Notes under the pieces: model-generated
Seen by the model: only the letters and a program-made list of their open reading frames with translations
What the model was told of the DNA's origin: nothing
The model's database searches: none
Translations under genes and position numbers: made by a program
Part shown: piece after piece, positions 40,201 through 49,292 of the stretch
How the letters are laid out: each line of letters opens with the position of its first letter
Numbering within the stretch: the stretch's first letter is position 1
Source of the DNA: Flavobacterium magnum
Lineage (GTDB): Bacteria; Bacteroidota; Bacteroidia; Flavobacteriales; Flavobacteriaceae
DNA: 64,000 bases
Assembly: GCF_003055625.1 (NCBI RefSeq)
Contig: NZ_CP028811.1
Span: 1,860,001 to 1,924,000 of the forward strand
Reading direction: 5' to 3'

Positions 40201-41082
40201 ATGGAAAAAATCAAAGCAGCCGATTTTAGGGTGACTGAAGGCATTTCCTTAAGTGACATCCCTACGAAAATAGACATCGGCGCCAGCGAAGACAAGGTCA
40301 TAAAGAAGCTGGCCAAGACACGGCAAAAGCTCAGCAGCATGCAGGATGTGATGTATGCCCACAAGAAATACAATGTGCTGGTGTGCTTCCAGGGAATGGA
40401 CACGTCCGGGAAAGACAGCCTGATCCGGGAAGTGTTCCGGGAATTTAACCCGCGCGGCGTGGAAGTGCAGAGTTTCAAGACCCCGACATCAGCGGAGCTC
40501 GAGCACGATTACCTCTGGCGGCACTACATCCGATTGCCTGAAAAAGGAAAATTCGGTGTATTTAACCGATCACATTACGAAAATGTGCTGATCAGCCGTG
40601 TGCATCCGGAATATGTGCTCGGTGAAGACATTCCCGGGATTGAATCCGTTGAGGACATCCCGAAGGATTTCTGGAAAAAGCGCCTCAGGGAAATCCGGAA
40701 TTTTGAGTCCCATCTCGTGAACAACGGCACCATCATCATGAAATTCTTCCTGCACATCAGCAAGGAAGAACAGCGCGAGCGCTTGCTGCGGCGCCTTGAT
40801 GAGGAAAAGCACAACTGGAAATTTTCGCCGGATGACCTTAAGGAGCGTGACTGCTGGGAGGCCTACCAGGAATTTTATGAGGAAGCGATCAACGAAACGT
40901 CGGTCAGGCAGGCACCCTGGTTCATCATTCCTGCTGATGACAAGGATGTGGCGCGGCTCATTACGGCAAAAATCATCCGCCAGGAAATGAAGCAATACAA
41001 GGATATTACCGAACCGGAACTCAGCGACGAAGTGAAAGACCGTATTGCCTTTTACAGGAAAAAGCTTGGTGAGGGAAAATAA
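40201..41082 (+). CDS. Polyphosphate kinase 2 family protein (PPK2)
   Basis: 293 aa. PPK2 enzymes transfer phosphate between polyphosphate and nucleotides. Walker A GMDTSGKDS at 65-73, Walker B region VFNRSHYENVL near 118-128, and the lid with RERLLRRLDEEKHNWKFSPDD. The single-domain form with SxxDxxRxxxYE-type features fits PPK2 class III (nucleoside mono/diphosphate phosphorylation), but class cannot be settled by eye. The ATG at 40201 (MEKIKAADFR) is preferred to a GTG five codons upstream. Confidence 0.9.
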   Translation: MEKIKAADFRVTEGISLSDIPTKIDIGASEDKVIKKLAKTRQKLSSMQDVMYAHKKYNVLVCFQGMDTSGKDSLIREVFREFNPRGVEVQSFKTPTSAELEHDYLWRHYIRLPEKGKFGVFNRSHYENVLISRVHPEYVLGEDIPGIESVEDIPKDFWKKRLREIRNFESHLVNNGTIIMKFFLHISKEEQRERLLRRLDEEKHNWKFSPDDLKERDCWEAYQEFYEEAINETSVRQAPWFIIPADDKDVARLITAKIIRQEMKQYKDITEPELSDEVKDRIAFYRKKLGEGK

Positions 41083-41110
41083 AAAAACGTGCCTTGAGGG
41101 GCACGTTTTT
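41082..41110. terminator. Bidirectional terminator between PPK2 and barrel gene
   Basis: AACGTGCC (41086-41093) pairs with GGCACGTT (41100-41107), with A7 before and T5 after, so it works for both convergent genes. Confidence 0.85.
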
Positions 41111-41134
41111 CGTTTGACTTGTTTTGGTGTTTTT

Positions 41135-41689
41135 TTATAGGTCGAATCCGTATGCAATACGCGCGGCAAGCTGTCCGATTCCTTTTTCGCCGTTGGCATC
41201 GCGGAATTTATTGTAGAATTCGTAACGCAGGCTCAGGTCAAGGTGCTTGGTAGCATAACCCACTCCCGGTGCGAAAATCAACGATGTATCATCATAGTCT
41301 GCGGTTACCGGTATGGCAGCACCCAATTCTCCCTGAAGGTAAAAGGTATCGCCCCATACAAATCCCTTGAATCCTGCTTTAGCAGGGATGAAGCCCAAAT
41401 CATCACCGTCACCATCTACAAACAGGTGTGTATAACCTGTGGTAATGGTAAGCGAGTTGCGTTTTGAGAAATTGTACTGAAGGCGGGCATCTGCACCCAC
41501 GGCAGCACCGTAGCCGTCTTCAAAGACATAACCGCCGGAAAGTCCGAAGCCAAGTTTAAACCCCTGGTCGTAAGTTGCCGGGTTGTCAGAGGCCACCTGA
41601 GGGTTGGTCTGTGCATGCGTCGTGTTGATGGCCAGTGCGATACATGCCGCTGTAAATAATCCTTTAATTGCTGTTTTCATGATCTTCAT
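41135..41689 (-). CDS. Outer membrane beta-barrel protein
   Basis: 184 aa, signal peptide to about residue 27 (NTTHAQ) and amphipathic strands (FKLGFGLSGGYVF, ADARLQYNFS, SLTITTGYTHLFV, TFYLQGELGAAIP, GQLAARIAYGFDL, ending in aromatic/aliphatic C-terminal residues) typical of small outer-membrane barrels. Start at 41689 or, equally good, three codons in (MKTAIKG). Role unknown. A strong -7 element lies 63 bases upstream. Confidence 0.82.
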   Translation of the reverse strand: MKIMKTAIKGLFTAACIALAINTTHAQTNPQVASDNPATYDQGFKLGFGLSGGYVFEDGYGAAVGADARLQYNFSKRNSLTITTGYTHLFVDGDGDDLGFIPAKAGFKGFVWGDTFYLQGELGAAIPVTADYDDTSLIFAPGVGYATKHLDLSLRYEFYNKFRDANGEKGIGQLAARIAYGFDL

Positions 41690-41751
41690 TTTTTAATTTG
41701 TTAATTGAGTCAGTTTGATTTGTTAGTACTATTCTTAGCAAAATCATATTG

Positions 41752-41759
41752 CAAATATA
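41752..41759 (-). promoter_or_regulatory. TAnnTTTG promoter element for the barrel gene
   Basis: TATATTTG on the minus strand, giving a leader of about 60 nt. Confidence 0.5.
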
Positions 41760-41933
41760 GAGTCGGCATTTTTGAGGTCGGTTACAGAATTACAGGGTAT
41801 TGTTATAATGTACACAGGTAGGCTTTTTCATACATAAATGCGAAGGATGCGATTCGTCGGAAGAAGTTTCCAGACAGGGGGTATTCGGTTTTAACCCGCG
41901 GCATTTCTGCTTTATGCTTTCAGCCTTTTACGT

Positions 41934-41941
41934 TACCTTTG
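41934..41941 (+). promoter_or_regulatory. TAnnTTTG promoter element that sets the MATE start
   Basis: TACCTTTG overlaps an upstream in-frame TTG (41939); a start there would fall inside the promoter, so the ATG at 41957 must be the start. Leader of about 10 nt. Confidence 0.6.
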
Positions 41942-41956
41942 CGCGAAAATTTCGGC

Positions 41957-43372
41957 ATGTTTGCACAATACACCAAAGAATTCCGCTACAACCTTAAACT
42001 CGCATACCCGGTGATCCTGGGAATGATCGGGCATGTGATGATCCAGATCGTCGATAACATCATGGTGGGTAAACTGGGCAGCACCGAACTGGCTGCGGTG
42101 TCGTTGGGCAACAGCATGATTTTTGTAGCGATGTCATTGGGCATCGGTTTTTCCACGGCCATAACCCCGATTGTCGGCGAGGGCGATGTGGAAAAAGATA
42201 CGGGCAAGATCCGGGCGGCGTTCCACCACGGTTTGTTCCTGTGTTCCATCTTAGGTGTCGTGCTGTTCCTGCTGGTAGTGCTTGCAAAACCGGTAATGGA
42301 GTTGCTGCAGCAGCCGCCTGAAGTGATCGTGCTTGCGAAACCCTACCTGGACTGGGTGGCATTTTCGCTGGTCCCACTGATCATTTATCAGGGATACAAG
42401 CAATTTGCCGATGGTTTATCGATGACAAAATTCTCGATGTATGCGATCGTGATGGCCAACATCGTGCACGTTGGCATCAACTATTGCCTGATTTACGGCG
42501 TATGGATTTTTCCCGAAATGGGCATTGTCGGGGCGGCGTTGGGCACGGTGATTTCCCGCATACTGATGGTGACCTTCATGCACATCATCCTGTCACGCCA
42601 GGAAAAACTCAAATCCTATTTTAAAGGCTTTACTTTCGCCGAGATCAAAAAAAGTATGCTCCGCAAAATCATCAACCTGGGTTTGCCCTCAGCAATGCAG
42701 ATGATGTTTGAAGTGGTGCTTTTTACCGCTGCGATCTGGCTTTGCGGAAATATCGGTAAAACGAGCCAGGCGGCCAACCAGATTGCGTTAAGCCTCGCCT
42801 CCTTTACCTTTATGTTTGCAATGGGACTCAGCGTAGTCTCCATGATCCGGGTGAGCAACCAGCGCGGTTTGCAGGATTATAATAACCTGGTCGTTGTTGC
42901 GCGCTCGATATTCCTGCTGTCGATTATTATCGAGATCGTATTTGCGCTGCTGTTTATCGCTTTTCACCAAAGCCTGCCGTACCTGTTCCTCAATATGGAC
43001 AACACGTTGCAGGAAGTCGACAATGCCGAGGTCATTTCCATCGCGTCGAAGTTACTCGTCGTAGCCGCTGTTTTCCAGATTTCCGACGGCATACAGGTGG
43101 TCGTACTCGGCGCCTTACGTGGCTTGCAGGATGTAAAGATCCCAATGTATATTACGTTTGTTGCGTATTGGGTCATCGGTTTCCCGATTTCGTGGTACCT
43201 CGGGGAACACACGGAACTGAAAGCGGCCGGTGTCTGGATCGGATTGCTCGCAGGGCTTACGGCCGCAGCATTATTTTTGTATATTCGCTTTCATTATCTA
43301 ACAAAAAAGATGCGGAATCAGCCAATCGATCCGTCGGGCCAAACAAAGCCGATGAACAACGCCTGGCACTAA
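41957..43372 (+). CDS. MATE family efflux transporter
   Basis: 471 aa with twelve hydrophobic segments and internal two-fold similarity (MIGHVMIQIVDNIMVGKLGSTELAAVS in the N-half; INLGLPSAMQMMFEVVLFTAAIWLCGNIG in the C-half), which marks the MATE/NorM family of Na+ or H+ coupled multidrug exporters. MVGKLG and the conserved Asp/Glu positions are present. Substrate unknown. Monocistronic or leading into the small acidic gene 36 bases downstream. Confidence 0.93.
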   Translation: MFAQYTKEFRYNLKLAYPVILGMIGHVMIQIVDNIMVGKLGSTELAAVSLGNSMIFVAMSLGIGFSTAITPIVGEGDVEKDTGKIRAAFHHGLFLCSILGVVLFLLVVLAKPVMELLQQPPEVIVLAKPYLDWVAFSLVPLIIYQGYKQFADGLSMTKFSMYAIVMANIVHVGINYCLIYGVWIFPEMGIVGAALGTVISRILMVTFMHIILSRQEKLKSYFKGFTFAEIKKSMLRKIINLGLPSAMQMMFEVVLFTAAIWLCGNIGKTSQAANQIALSLASFTFMFAMGLSVVSMIRVSNQRGLQDYNNLVVVARSIFLLSIIIEIVFALLFIAFHQSLPYLFLNMDNTLQEVDNAEVISIASKLLVVAAVFQISDGIQVVVLGALRGLQDVKIPMYITFVAYWVIGFPISWYLGEHTELKAAGVWIGLLAGLTAAALFLYIRFHYLTKKMRNQPIDPSGQTKPMNNAWH

Positions 43373-43408
43373 GACATTCTTTAAATCGTCATTCTACAAT
43401 TCAATAAT

Positions 43409-43642
43409 ATGGAACTACCAAAATTCGTCCTGGCCGACAACTCCGATTTTCCTGAGGATATTTTTATCATCCACCTTGATTATCCGCGTTTTATCATCAA
43501 TCTCAAGGACGACGAAGTCGAAATTATGGAAGAGGCTGAGGACCTTGATGAAGCCGAGCTGAACGCTGAAATGGAAAGCCTGATCATCGAGGCGAATGCT
43601 TTCTACGACCGTGAAATGGAACGGTATGAAGGGGAAAATTAA
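43409..43642 (+). CDS. Small acidic hypothetical protein
   Basis: 77 aa, strongly acidic (about 25 Asp/Glu). No signal or membrane segment. MELPKFVLADNSDFPEDIFIIH and ANAFYDREMERYEGEN look like a conserved flavobacterial protein I remember as uncharacterised. It lies between the MATE gene and the DUF4836 operon. Confidence 0.75.
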   Translation: MELPKFVLADNSDFPEDIFIIHLDYPRFIINLKDDEVEIMEEAEDLDEAELNAEMESLIIEANAFYDREMERYEGEN

Positions 43643-43741
43643 TTGTGCCGACTGCGTCGTAACCGAGAATCCGGATAAACAAACAGACGCCTCGTCATTG
43701 CGTTTCCAATCCCAAACGTTTACAACAATCAAAAATATCAT

Positions 43742-45232
43742 ATGAAGAAAATTATCTATGGCCTGGCCGTGTGCCTGGCAATCCTGATGGCGTCCTGTGG
43801 CAAGGACAGTGACAACGAGGAAATCCTGAAATACACAACCGAGAAAACCCTCGCAATTGTCAAGATCAACCTGCAGCAGCTCGATAAAAAACTGCCGAAG
43901 GACGAAATGCTCAACGACAAAACGGGTAATTTTTCGGACAAGGACAGGGAAAAGATGGAATTGTTCCTGAATGCAGATAAGAATGGCGTCGATATCGAAA
44001 GGCCGTTATACCTTATGACCGACCAGGACAGGGACGGATTTGCGTTCTCTTTTTTCGGGTGGCTCGCTGACCAATCGAAATTCACTGCCAATTTTTCAAA
44101 GATTACCGGTTCTAAAATACGCATCGACGCGACCACGCAATTGATTTATGCCAATGATCAGCTTATCGGCAGCATACAGGACGATATGATCGTACTCTCG
44201 CGCCACGTCGGCAATCCGATGGCGATGGTCTACGGAGGTTCTACAGGTTCTCCAGACAATACGCTGACGGCTGGTTTCTATACGGCCCTGTGGAAGCGCA
44301 AGCCGGTTGATAATAAAAATGCCATTGACCAGATTGAAAAATCACTCGACAGCGGGTCTGATGTCAGTTCGTGGATCAACCTTTACGGCATGATCAACAC
44401 GTTTTCAAAAGGCTACATCGAAACGCTCGCGGTCAACAAATTGCTTATCGGCGCAGGATTTGGCGTCAGCCTGAATTTTGGAGAAGGGAAGATTGCATTC
44501 AAAGGGAGTACGTTCTTCAATGATGATCTGAAAAAATTGGTGCAGAAATTCTATAACGGCAAGACGGTGGATTACAATATCGTGAAAAACATCGAAATCG
44601 ACCGTACCAAAAATTACAGCCTCGGATACATGAGTCCGGAATTTATCAGGTATTTTGTGAAAGAGGCCGGCTTTGAATCGATGGCCAATAATTTCCTCGA
44701 ATCGAGAGGCATCACCTTAGAAGAGATCACCAATGCGCTGACCGGCCAGTATGCCTTCACCCAGTTCCGCGAGGACGATACCGCCCAGGCGGCGCCCCAG
44801 GTTGACGAGTACGGTTTTCCGGTGGTGTCATACGCGCAGCCAAAATTCCTGCTGGCCCTGGGTATACACGCGGATAAAGCCCAAAAACTCATCGGCCTCG
44901 TGACCGCAGAACCAATGCTTGAGCAAAATGCCAAAGTGTATCACGATAAGGAATTGCTCGTGGTGGCCACAAACGAAAATGACATGGCGCTGCTTAAAAC
45001 CAATAAGCCCGCGGTCAACAGTTCGCTTAAAAAACAATCTGGGGTGACCGGCTACAGCTGGTCAGACGCTTCTGATGCCAACAACATGCTTCAAACCGGC
45101 AACAGGAAATTGAAAGTCGTAAGCATGGAATCGATCTCGAACGTCAGGGACGGTAACTTCACTTCAGAGGTGACTATTACTGTCGATAAAAGCAAAAAAA
45201 ATGTACTTCATTACCTGATGGGATATGAATAG
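43742..45232 (+). CDS. DUF4836 family lipoprotein
   Basis: 496 aa. Lipobox LMASC with C19, followed by GKDSDNEE. The region EKTLAIVKINLQQLDKKLP and later repeats are typical of DUF4836, an uncharacterised Bacteroidota lipoprotein family of about this size. Its last 8 bases overlap the next gene, so it is co-translated with an ABC ATPase and an FtsX-type permease. Confidence 0.82.
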   Translation: MKKIIYGLAVCLAILMASCGKDSDNEEILKYTTEKTLAIVKINLQQLDKKLPKDEMLNDKTGNFSDKDREKMELFLNADKNGVDIERPLYLMTDQDRDGFAFSFFGWLADQSKFTANFSKITGSKIRIDATTQLIYANDQLIGSIQDDMIVLSRHVGNPMAMVYGGSTGSPDNTLTAGFYTALWKRKPVDNKNAIDQIEKSLDSGSDVSSWINLYGMINTFSKGYIETLAVNKLLIGAGFGVSLNFGEGKIAFKGSTFFNDDLKKLVQKFYNGKTVDYNIVKNIEIDRTKNYSLGYMSPEFIRYFVKEAGFESMANNFLESRGITLEEITNALTGQYAFTQFREDDTAQAAPQVDEYGFPVVSYAQPKFLLALGIHADKAQKLIGLVTAEPMLEQNAKVYHDKELLVVATNENDMALLKTNKPAVNSSLKKQSGVTGYSWSDASDANNMLQTGNRKLKVVSMESISNVRDGNFTSEVTITVDKSKKNVLHYLMGYE

Positions 45233-45875
45233 CATCACGCTCGACGGCATCACGCCAAAATACTTTGTCCCGAAAACAATGGCGACTGCCGCTACGATCT
45301 GGAACACGAAAACCACTTTCACGAAAGGCGAATATTATCTTGTGATTGCGCCATCCGGAAGTGGAAAATCGACTTTGGCAACGGCGATGCTCGGGAATCA
45401 TTTTGAATATGACGGGACTATTTTATATGACCTGGTAAGTCTCAAAACGCAGTCGCTTGAGCAGATTGTGGCGTTCCGAAGGAACCAGCTCCAGTTGCTT
45501 TTTCAGGATGTGCGCCTGATCCCGGACCTTACCGTCCGTGAGAATGTGCTGTTGCGGACGTTCGGTAAAAAGAATGCCGACTTTGAAAGCAAGCTGCAAT
45601 CGTACGCGGACACGCTGGGCATATTGCCGCTACTTGACAAAAAGGCGAAGAACTGTTCCTACGGGGAAAGACAACGTTCCGCGATCGTGCGTAGCCTCAT
45701 AAACCCGACTGATTTTCTCGTGTATGACGAATGTTTCAGCCACCTCGACCTCAAAAACAAGCAAATTGCATTTGACCTGATTATTCGGGTGGCCGAGGCG
45801 CATGGGAGCGGTGTGATATTTTTTGAGCTCAATGATTTTCCGTTCCCGCATCAATGCCATATCCTGAATTTATGA
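45225..45875 (+). CDS. ABC transporter ATP-binding protein
   Basis: 216 aa. Walker [10 protein letters not shown] (about 43-51), Q-loop LFQDVRLIPDLTV, signature CSYGERQRSAIVRSL (C-S-Y-G in place of LSGGQ) and Walker B FLVYDECFSHLD. Diverged from LolD/FtsE/MacB ATPases but with all catalytic motifs except the altered signature. Starts within the DUF4836 gene and its TGA overlaps the permease ATG. Confidence 0.88.
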   Translation: MNSITLDGITPKYFVPKTMATAATIWNTKTTFTKGEYYLVIAPSGSGKSTLATAMLGNHFEYDGTILYDLVSLKTQSLEQIVAFRRNQLQLLFQDVRLIPDLTVRENVLLRTFGKKNADFESKLQSYADTLGILPLLDKKAKNCSYGERQRSAIVRSLINPTDFLVYDECFSHLDLKNKQIAFDLIIRVAEAHGSGVIFFELNDFPFPHQCHILNL

Positions 45876-47029
45876 TGAAACAACTGACCAAATCCTTTTT
45901 CCTGTACCTGGGATTGTTCCTGGCGTTTGCGCTGGTGTTGAGCTGTGCACAGCTTTATGTGAATGCCAATGCACTCTTCGGAAGCAGGAGCAGTGAGGCC
46001 AACTATTGGCTGACGATGTCCAAAACCATTACGCCGGACAACATTGGCAGGAAGGAATTGATCGGCTTCAATGACAGGGATATCGCCGATCTGAAAACGT
46101 GGAAGGAAGTCAAAAGCCTCTATCCGGTCGTATCAAACGATTTTAAGGTCTCGGCCGACGGGGGTGATTTTATTCCGTTTTATACCGATATGTATCTCGA
46201 AGCCGTGGATGACGATGCCATTGACATCCGCGATTTGTCCGCATTCAAAGTCAAGGGCAACGTGCTCCCGATCATCATCTCGCGCGAATACCTGAACCTG
46301 TACAACTACGGCTTTGCACTGAACCAGGGTTTGCCGCAGATCACCGAGGAATTTGCCAAAAAGATTGAAGTCAATATCAACCTCAGGCTAAAGGAGAAGA
46401 ACCTCAGGTACACCGGCAGGCTTGTGGGCTTGTCAGACAGGATCCACTCGGTTTTGGTACCGAAGCATTTCCTGGATTCGATCAACGGCACACAGGACTT
46501 CAGTAAGGCGCACCAGAATATCTTCACACGTGTGCTCGTGAAGGTAAACGATGCCAGCGATCAGGACCTGATTGAGAAAATGAAGCAGAAAGGTTACGAA
46601 TCCAATCAGGAATCGCTGCGTTCGGCAAAAATAAAAAGCAAGTTGTTCCTGGTACTGAAGACCATCGCCCTGATTGGCGGATTCATTTTCCTGTTGTGTA
46701 TTTTTATGATTGTGAATTTTATCAAGATGCAGTTCCTGGAACAGCACGAAGCCGTCTCCATAAAATATTCGCTGGGATACTCCCCACGGAAGATGGTGCG
46801 TTCCATCAGCCGCTTTTTCAGTATTAACCTGGGTATAGTGTTGCTGATCTGTCTGGGGTTGCTGTCTGTCGGCCAATACTACCTCGGTACGGCACCCATA
46901 GCCAATGGGCTGCTCCCGAAGTTCATCCACATCTACCTCTGGCCATTGGTTTTGATCGTGCCGCTGGTGGTGTATGTGGTCGTCAACTGGCTGATTTACC
47001 GCTGGCTGATCAAATCCTGGAAATTTTAG
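45872..47029 (+). CDS. FtsX/MacB-type ABC permease
   Basis: 385 aa: one membrane segment near the N-terminus (SFFLYLGLFLAFALVLSCAQLY), a large periplasmic domain (about 45-250) and three segments at the C-terminus, the classic FtsX/LolC/MacB topology. LKTIALIGGFIFLLCIFMIVNFIKMQFLEQHEAVSIKYSLGYSPRKM is the FtsX-family core. Such mechanotransmission permeases act on lipoproteins, peptidoglycan hydrolases or efflux pumps. ATG at 45872 (ATGA overlap with the ATPase). Its stop overlaps the opposing meaB stop by 3 bases. Confidence 0.85.
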   Translation: MMKQLTKSFFLYLGLFLAFALVLSCAQLYVNANALFGSRSSEANYWLTMSKTITPDNIGRKELIGFNDRDIADLKTWKEVKSLYPVVSNDFKVSADGGDFIPFYTDMYLEAVDDDAIDIRDLSAFKVKGNVLPIIISREYLNLYNYGFALNQGLPQITEEFAKKIEVNINLRLKEKNLRYTGRLVGLSDRIHSVLVPKHFLDSINGTQDFSKAHQNIFTRVLVKVNDASDQDLIEKMKQKGYESNQESLRSAKIKSKLFLVLKTIALIGGFIFLLCIFMIVNFIKMQFLEQHEAVSIKYSLGYSPRKMVRSISRFFSINLGIVLLICLGLLSVGQYYLGTAPIANGLLPKFIHIYLWPLVLIVPLVVYVVVNWLIYRWLIKSWKF

Positions 47030-48114
47030 GCTTTAAAATACTGTTCCAATAAAAGACGGGCCGCTGCAAATGGGGATATTTCACCCTGCTGCACGGCCCT
47101 TTTCATATCGTCCAAAGATGCCGAAATGTCGCTGTTGTTGAAAAACCTTTCCTTGAGTTGGCGCTCGATCGTTTCCATCATCCAGTACTGGTTTTGCGCC
47201 GCGCGCCGTTTTTCAAAGAAGCCATTGGATTTAGTGAGCCGGAGGTATTCCGAGATGGTTTCCCACACGGCTCCAATACCGGTCTTCTCCACTGCGCTGC
47301 ACGTGGAAACCGTCGGCTGCCATCCCGAATCTTTTGCCGGGAATAAATGCAGCGCCCTGTTGAATTCCGTTTTAGCGAGCTGGGCCCTTTTGATATTGTC
47401 GCCGTCTGCTTTGTTGATGACAATCGCATCGGCCATTTCCATGATGCCGCGCTTGATGCCCTGCAGCTCGTCGCCCGCGCCGGATATCTTGAGCAGCAGA
47501 AAGAAGTCGGTCATGCTGTGTACGGCCGTCTCACTCTGTCCCACACCGACGGTTTCAATCACGATAATGTCAAACCCCGCCGCTTCACATAAAATGATCG
47601 CTTCACGCGTTTTCCTCGCCACGCCGCCCAAAGCTTCTCCTGAGGCTGAGGGCCTGATGTAAGCCCGCTCATCTTTAACGAGTTCTTCCATGCGGGTTTT
47701 GTCGCCCAGGATGCTGCCGTGCGAAAGGGTGCTGCTCGGATCTACTGCCAGTACGGCTACCTTCCTGCCGATTGCGGTGAGCTGGGAGCCGAACGCCTCG
47801 ATGAAGGTACTTTTCCCTACGCCGGGCACCCCGGTGATCCCGATACGCACCGATCGGTTGGCATGTGGCAGGCAGCCATTTATGACTGTTGTCGCTTTTT
47901 CAAAATGATCCGGGTTGGTGCTTTCAATCAGCGTGATGGCTCGGCTCAAAGCTGTTTTGTCTCCGCGGATGATGCCTGATATCAACGCTTCGGCACTGGG
48001 CTGGATGCGTCTATAATTGCGTACCTGCTGCGCTGACTGGGCGCTGACGGTATCTGGCGGCGGGATGCCGGCCTTTTCCTGAAGTGTCGCGGGTCTTTTG
48101 TTTTTGTCTGGCAA
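47026..48114 (-). CDS. meaB: Methylmalonyl-CoA mutase-associated GTPase MeaB
   Basis: 362 aa. A G3E-family GTPase that gates cofactor loading and protects methylmalonyl-CoA mutase. Walker A GVPGVGKST at 95-103, VDPSSTLSHGSILGDKTRM (switch-region signature of MeaB/ArgK), ETVGVGQSE and the base-specificity motif NKAD. The N-terminal extension and C-terminal dimerisation arm are both present. It lies about 30 kb from mutAB, so the mutase set is not one operon. Confidence 0.95.
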   Translation of the reverse strand: MPDKNKRPATLQEKAGIPPPDTVSAQSAQQVRNYRRIQPSAEALISGIIRGDKTALSRAITLIESTNPDHFEKATTVINGCLPHANRSVRIGITGVPGVGKSTFIEAFGSQLTAIGRKVAVLAVDPSSTLSHGSILGDKTRMEELVKDERAYIRPSASGEALGGVARKTREAIILCEAAGFDIIVIETVGVGQSETAVHSMTDFFLLLKISGAGDELQGIKRGIMEMADAIVINKADGDNIKRAQLAKTEFNRALHLFPAKDSGWQPTVSTCSAVEKTGIGAVWETISEYLRLTKSNGFFEKRRAAQNQYWMMETIERQLKERFFNNSDISASLDDMKRAVQQGEISPFAAARLLLEQYFKA

Positions 48115-48172
48115 AATCGTGCGTTTGGTACGTAAAAGTAATCATAATTCACAATTCCTGATTTGTAATCTC

Positions 48173-48180
48173 TAATTTTG
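48173..48180 (+). promoter_or_regulatory. TAnnTTTG promoter element immediately before the AEC gene
   Basis: TAATTTTG ends only 4 bases before the ATG at 48185, so a start site at the usual distance falls at or next to the A of ATG (leaderless mRNA likely). Confidence 0.5.
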
Positions 48181-48184
48181 CCGC

Positions 48185-49096
48185 ATGGAAAACATCCTAC
48201 TGATTTTTATCTGCCTGTTTGTAGGGCTGATGCTGCAGCGGGTCCGGCAATTGCCCGCGCAGGCCCATAAGGTATTGAACCTGTTTGTCATTTACGTCTC
48301 GCTTCCTGCGCTGGCGCTGTACTACATACCGAAAATCGTTCTGGGTCCTGCACTGCTGTATCCGCTGGGCGTGGCCTGGATCGGATTCGGTTTTTCGTTC
48401 TTATTCTTCCGCACACTGGGACAATGGCTGAAATGGCCGCGCAGGCTTACGGGCTGCCTGATCATCGTGTCCGGGTTGGGGAATACGTCATTCGTAGGGT
48501 TTCCGGTCATACAGGCCTTGTATGGAGAACAGGGACTGCAGACGGCCATCATTGTGGATCAACCGGGCTCATTCGTGGTGATGGCCACGTTGGGGATCAT
48601 TACGGCGATGGTGTTTTCCGGCAACAAACCCGATCTGCGTACGATATCGATGAAGATATTGATTTTCCCGCCGTTTGTCGCGTTTGTACTGGCTGCAGTC
48701 ATGAACCTGCTTAACACCGATTTCCCAACGCTTTTGCAACAGTCACTGCAGAAACTCGGCGCGACGGTGACCCCTATCGCCCTGGTGTCAGTAGGTTTAC
48801 AGCTTACGTTTGACGTGAAGAGCAGGCACTGGCGTTTTTTGTCGCTTGGGTTGTTGTTTAAACTATTTTTGACGCCCGCGTTGATTTTCATATTGTACCG
48901 GTGCATCCTTGGGGAAAAAGGAATGGCGATCGACGTCTCGGTGATGGAAGCGGCGATGGCACCGATGATTACCGGTGCGATCGTGGCTTCGGGTTACGGA
49001 CTCAAGCCGAAACTGAGCAGTATGATGATCGGGATTGGGATTCCGTTGTCGTTCCTGACCCTGTGTTTTTGGCACTGGATACTGTCCGTCGCGTAG
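48185..49096 (+). CDS. AEC family transporter
   Basis: 303 aa, about ten hydrophobic segments in two repeats, with the conserved glycine/proline-rich cores GNTSFVGFPVIQALYGEQGL and MEAAMAPMITGAIVASGYGL. AEC (auxin efflux carrier-like) proteins export organic acids or similar anions. Substrate cannot be predicted. A structured repeat follows 8 bases after the stop. Confidence 0.9.
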   Translation: MENILLIFICLFVGLMLQRVRQLPAQAHKVLNLFVIYVSLPALALYYIPKIVLGPALLYPLGVAWIGFGFSFLFFRTLGQWLKWPRRLTGCLIIVSGLGNTSFVGFPVIQALYGEQGLQTAIIVDQPGSFVVMATLGIITAMVFSGNKPDLRTISMKILIFPPFVAFVLAAVMNLLNTDFPTLLQQSLQKLGATVTPIALVSVGLQLTFDVKSRHWRFLSLGLLFKLFLTPALIFILYRCILGEKGMAIDVSVMEAAMAPMITGAIVASGYGLKPKLSSMMIGIGIPLSFLTLCFWHWILSVA

Positions 49097-49103
49097 GATG
49101 TTT

Positions 49104-49215
49104 GCGTTAGGGATAGCAATGGAAATCCTTTTTTTGTCAACGGAAATGGCCCGGTTATCCCGTCGCAGGCCGACAAAAAAAGATTGCAATGGATAGCCCG
49201 GCCGCAGGCAACGCC
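49104..49215 (+). repeat. Dispersed structured repeat, copy E
   Basis: GCGTTAGGGATAGCAATGG, a perfect 11-bp stem CTTTTTTTGTC (49128-49138) with GACAAAAAAAG (49172-49182) around a 33-base GC-rich loop, then ATTGCAATGGATAGCCCGG and GGCAACGCC. In this copy both flanking arms carry GCAATGG where the others carry AGCGG. The outer ends GCGTT/AACGC also pair. Confidence 0.75.
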
Positions 49216-49257
49216 CAAATAAAATCAACAATACTGCGCCATTTTTTATATAAATAG

Positions 49258-49265
49258 TATTTTTG
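49258..49265 (+). promoter_or_regulatory. TAnnTTTG promoter element for glcD-like gene
   Basis: TATTTTTG, 27 bases before the ATG at 49293; follows repeat copy E. Confidence 0.5.
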
Positions 49266-49292
49266 GTGCACACTCCATAATTCCAGATTTGC

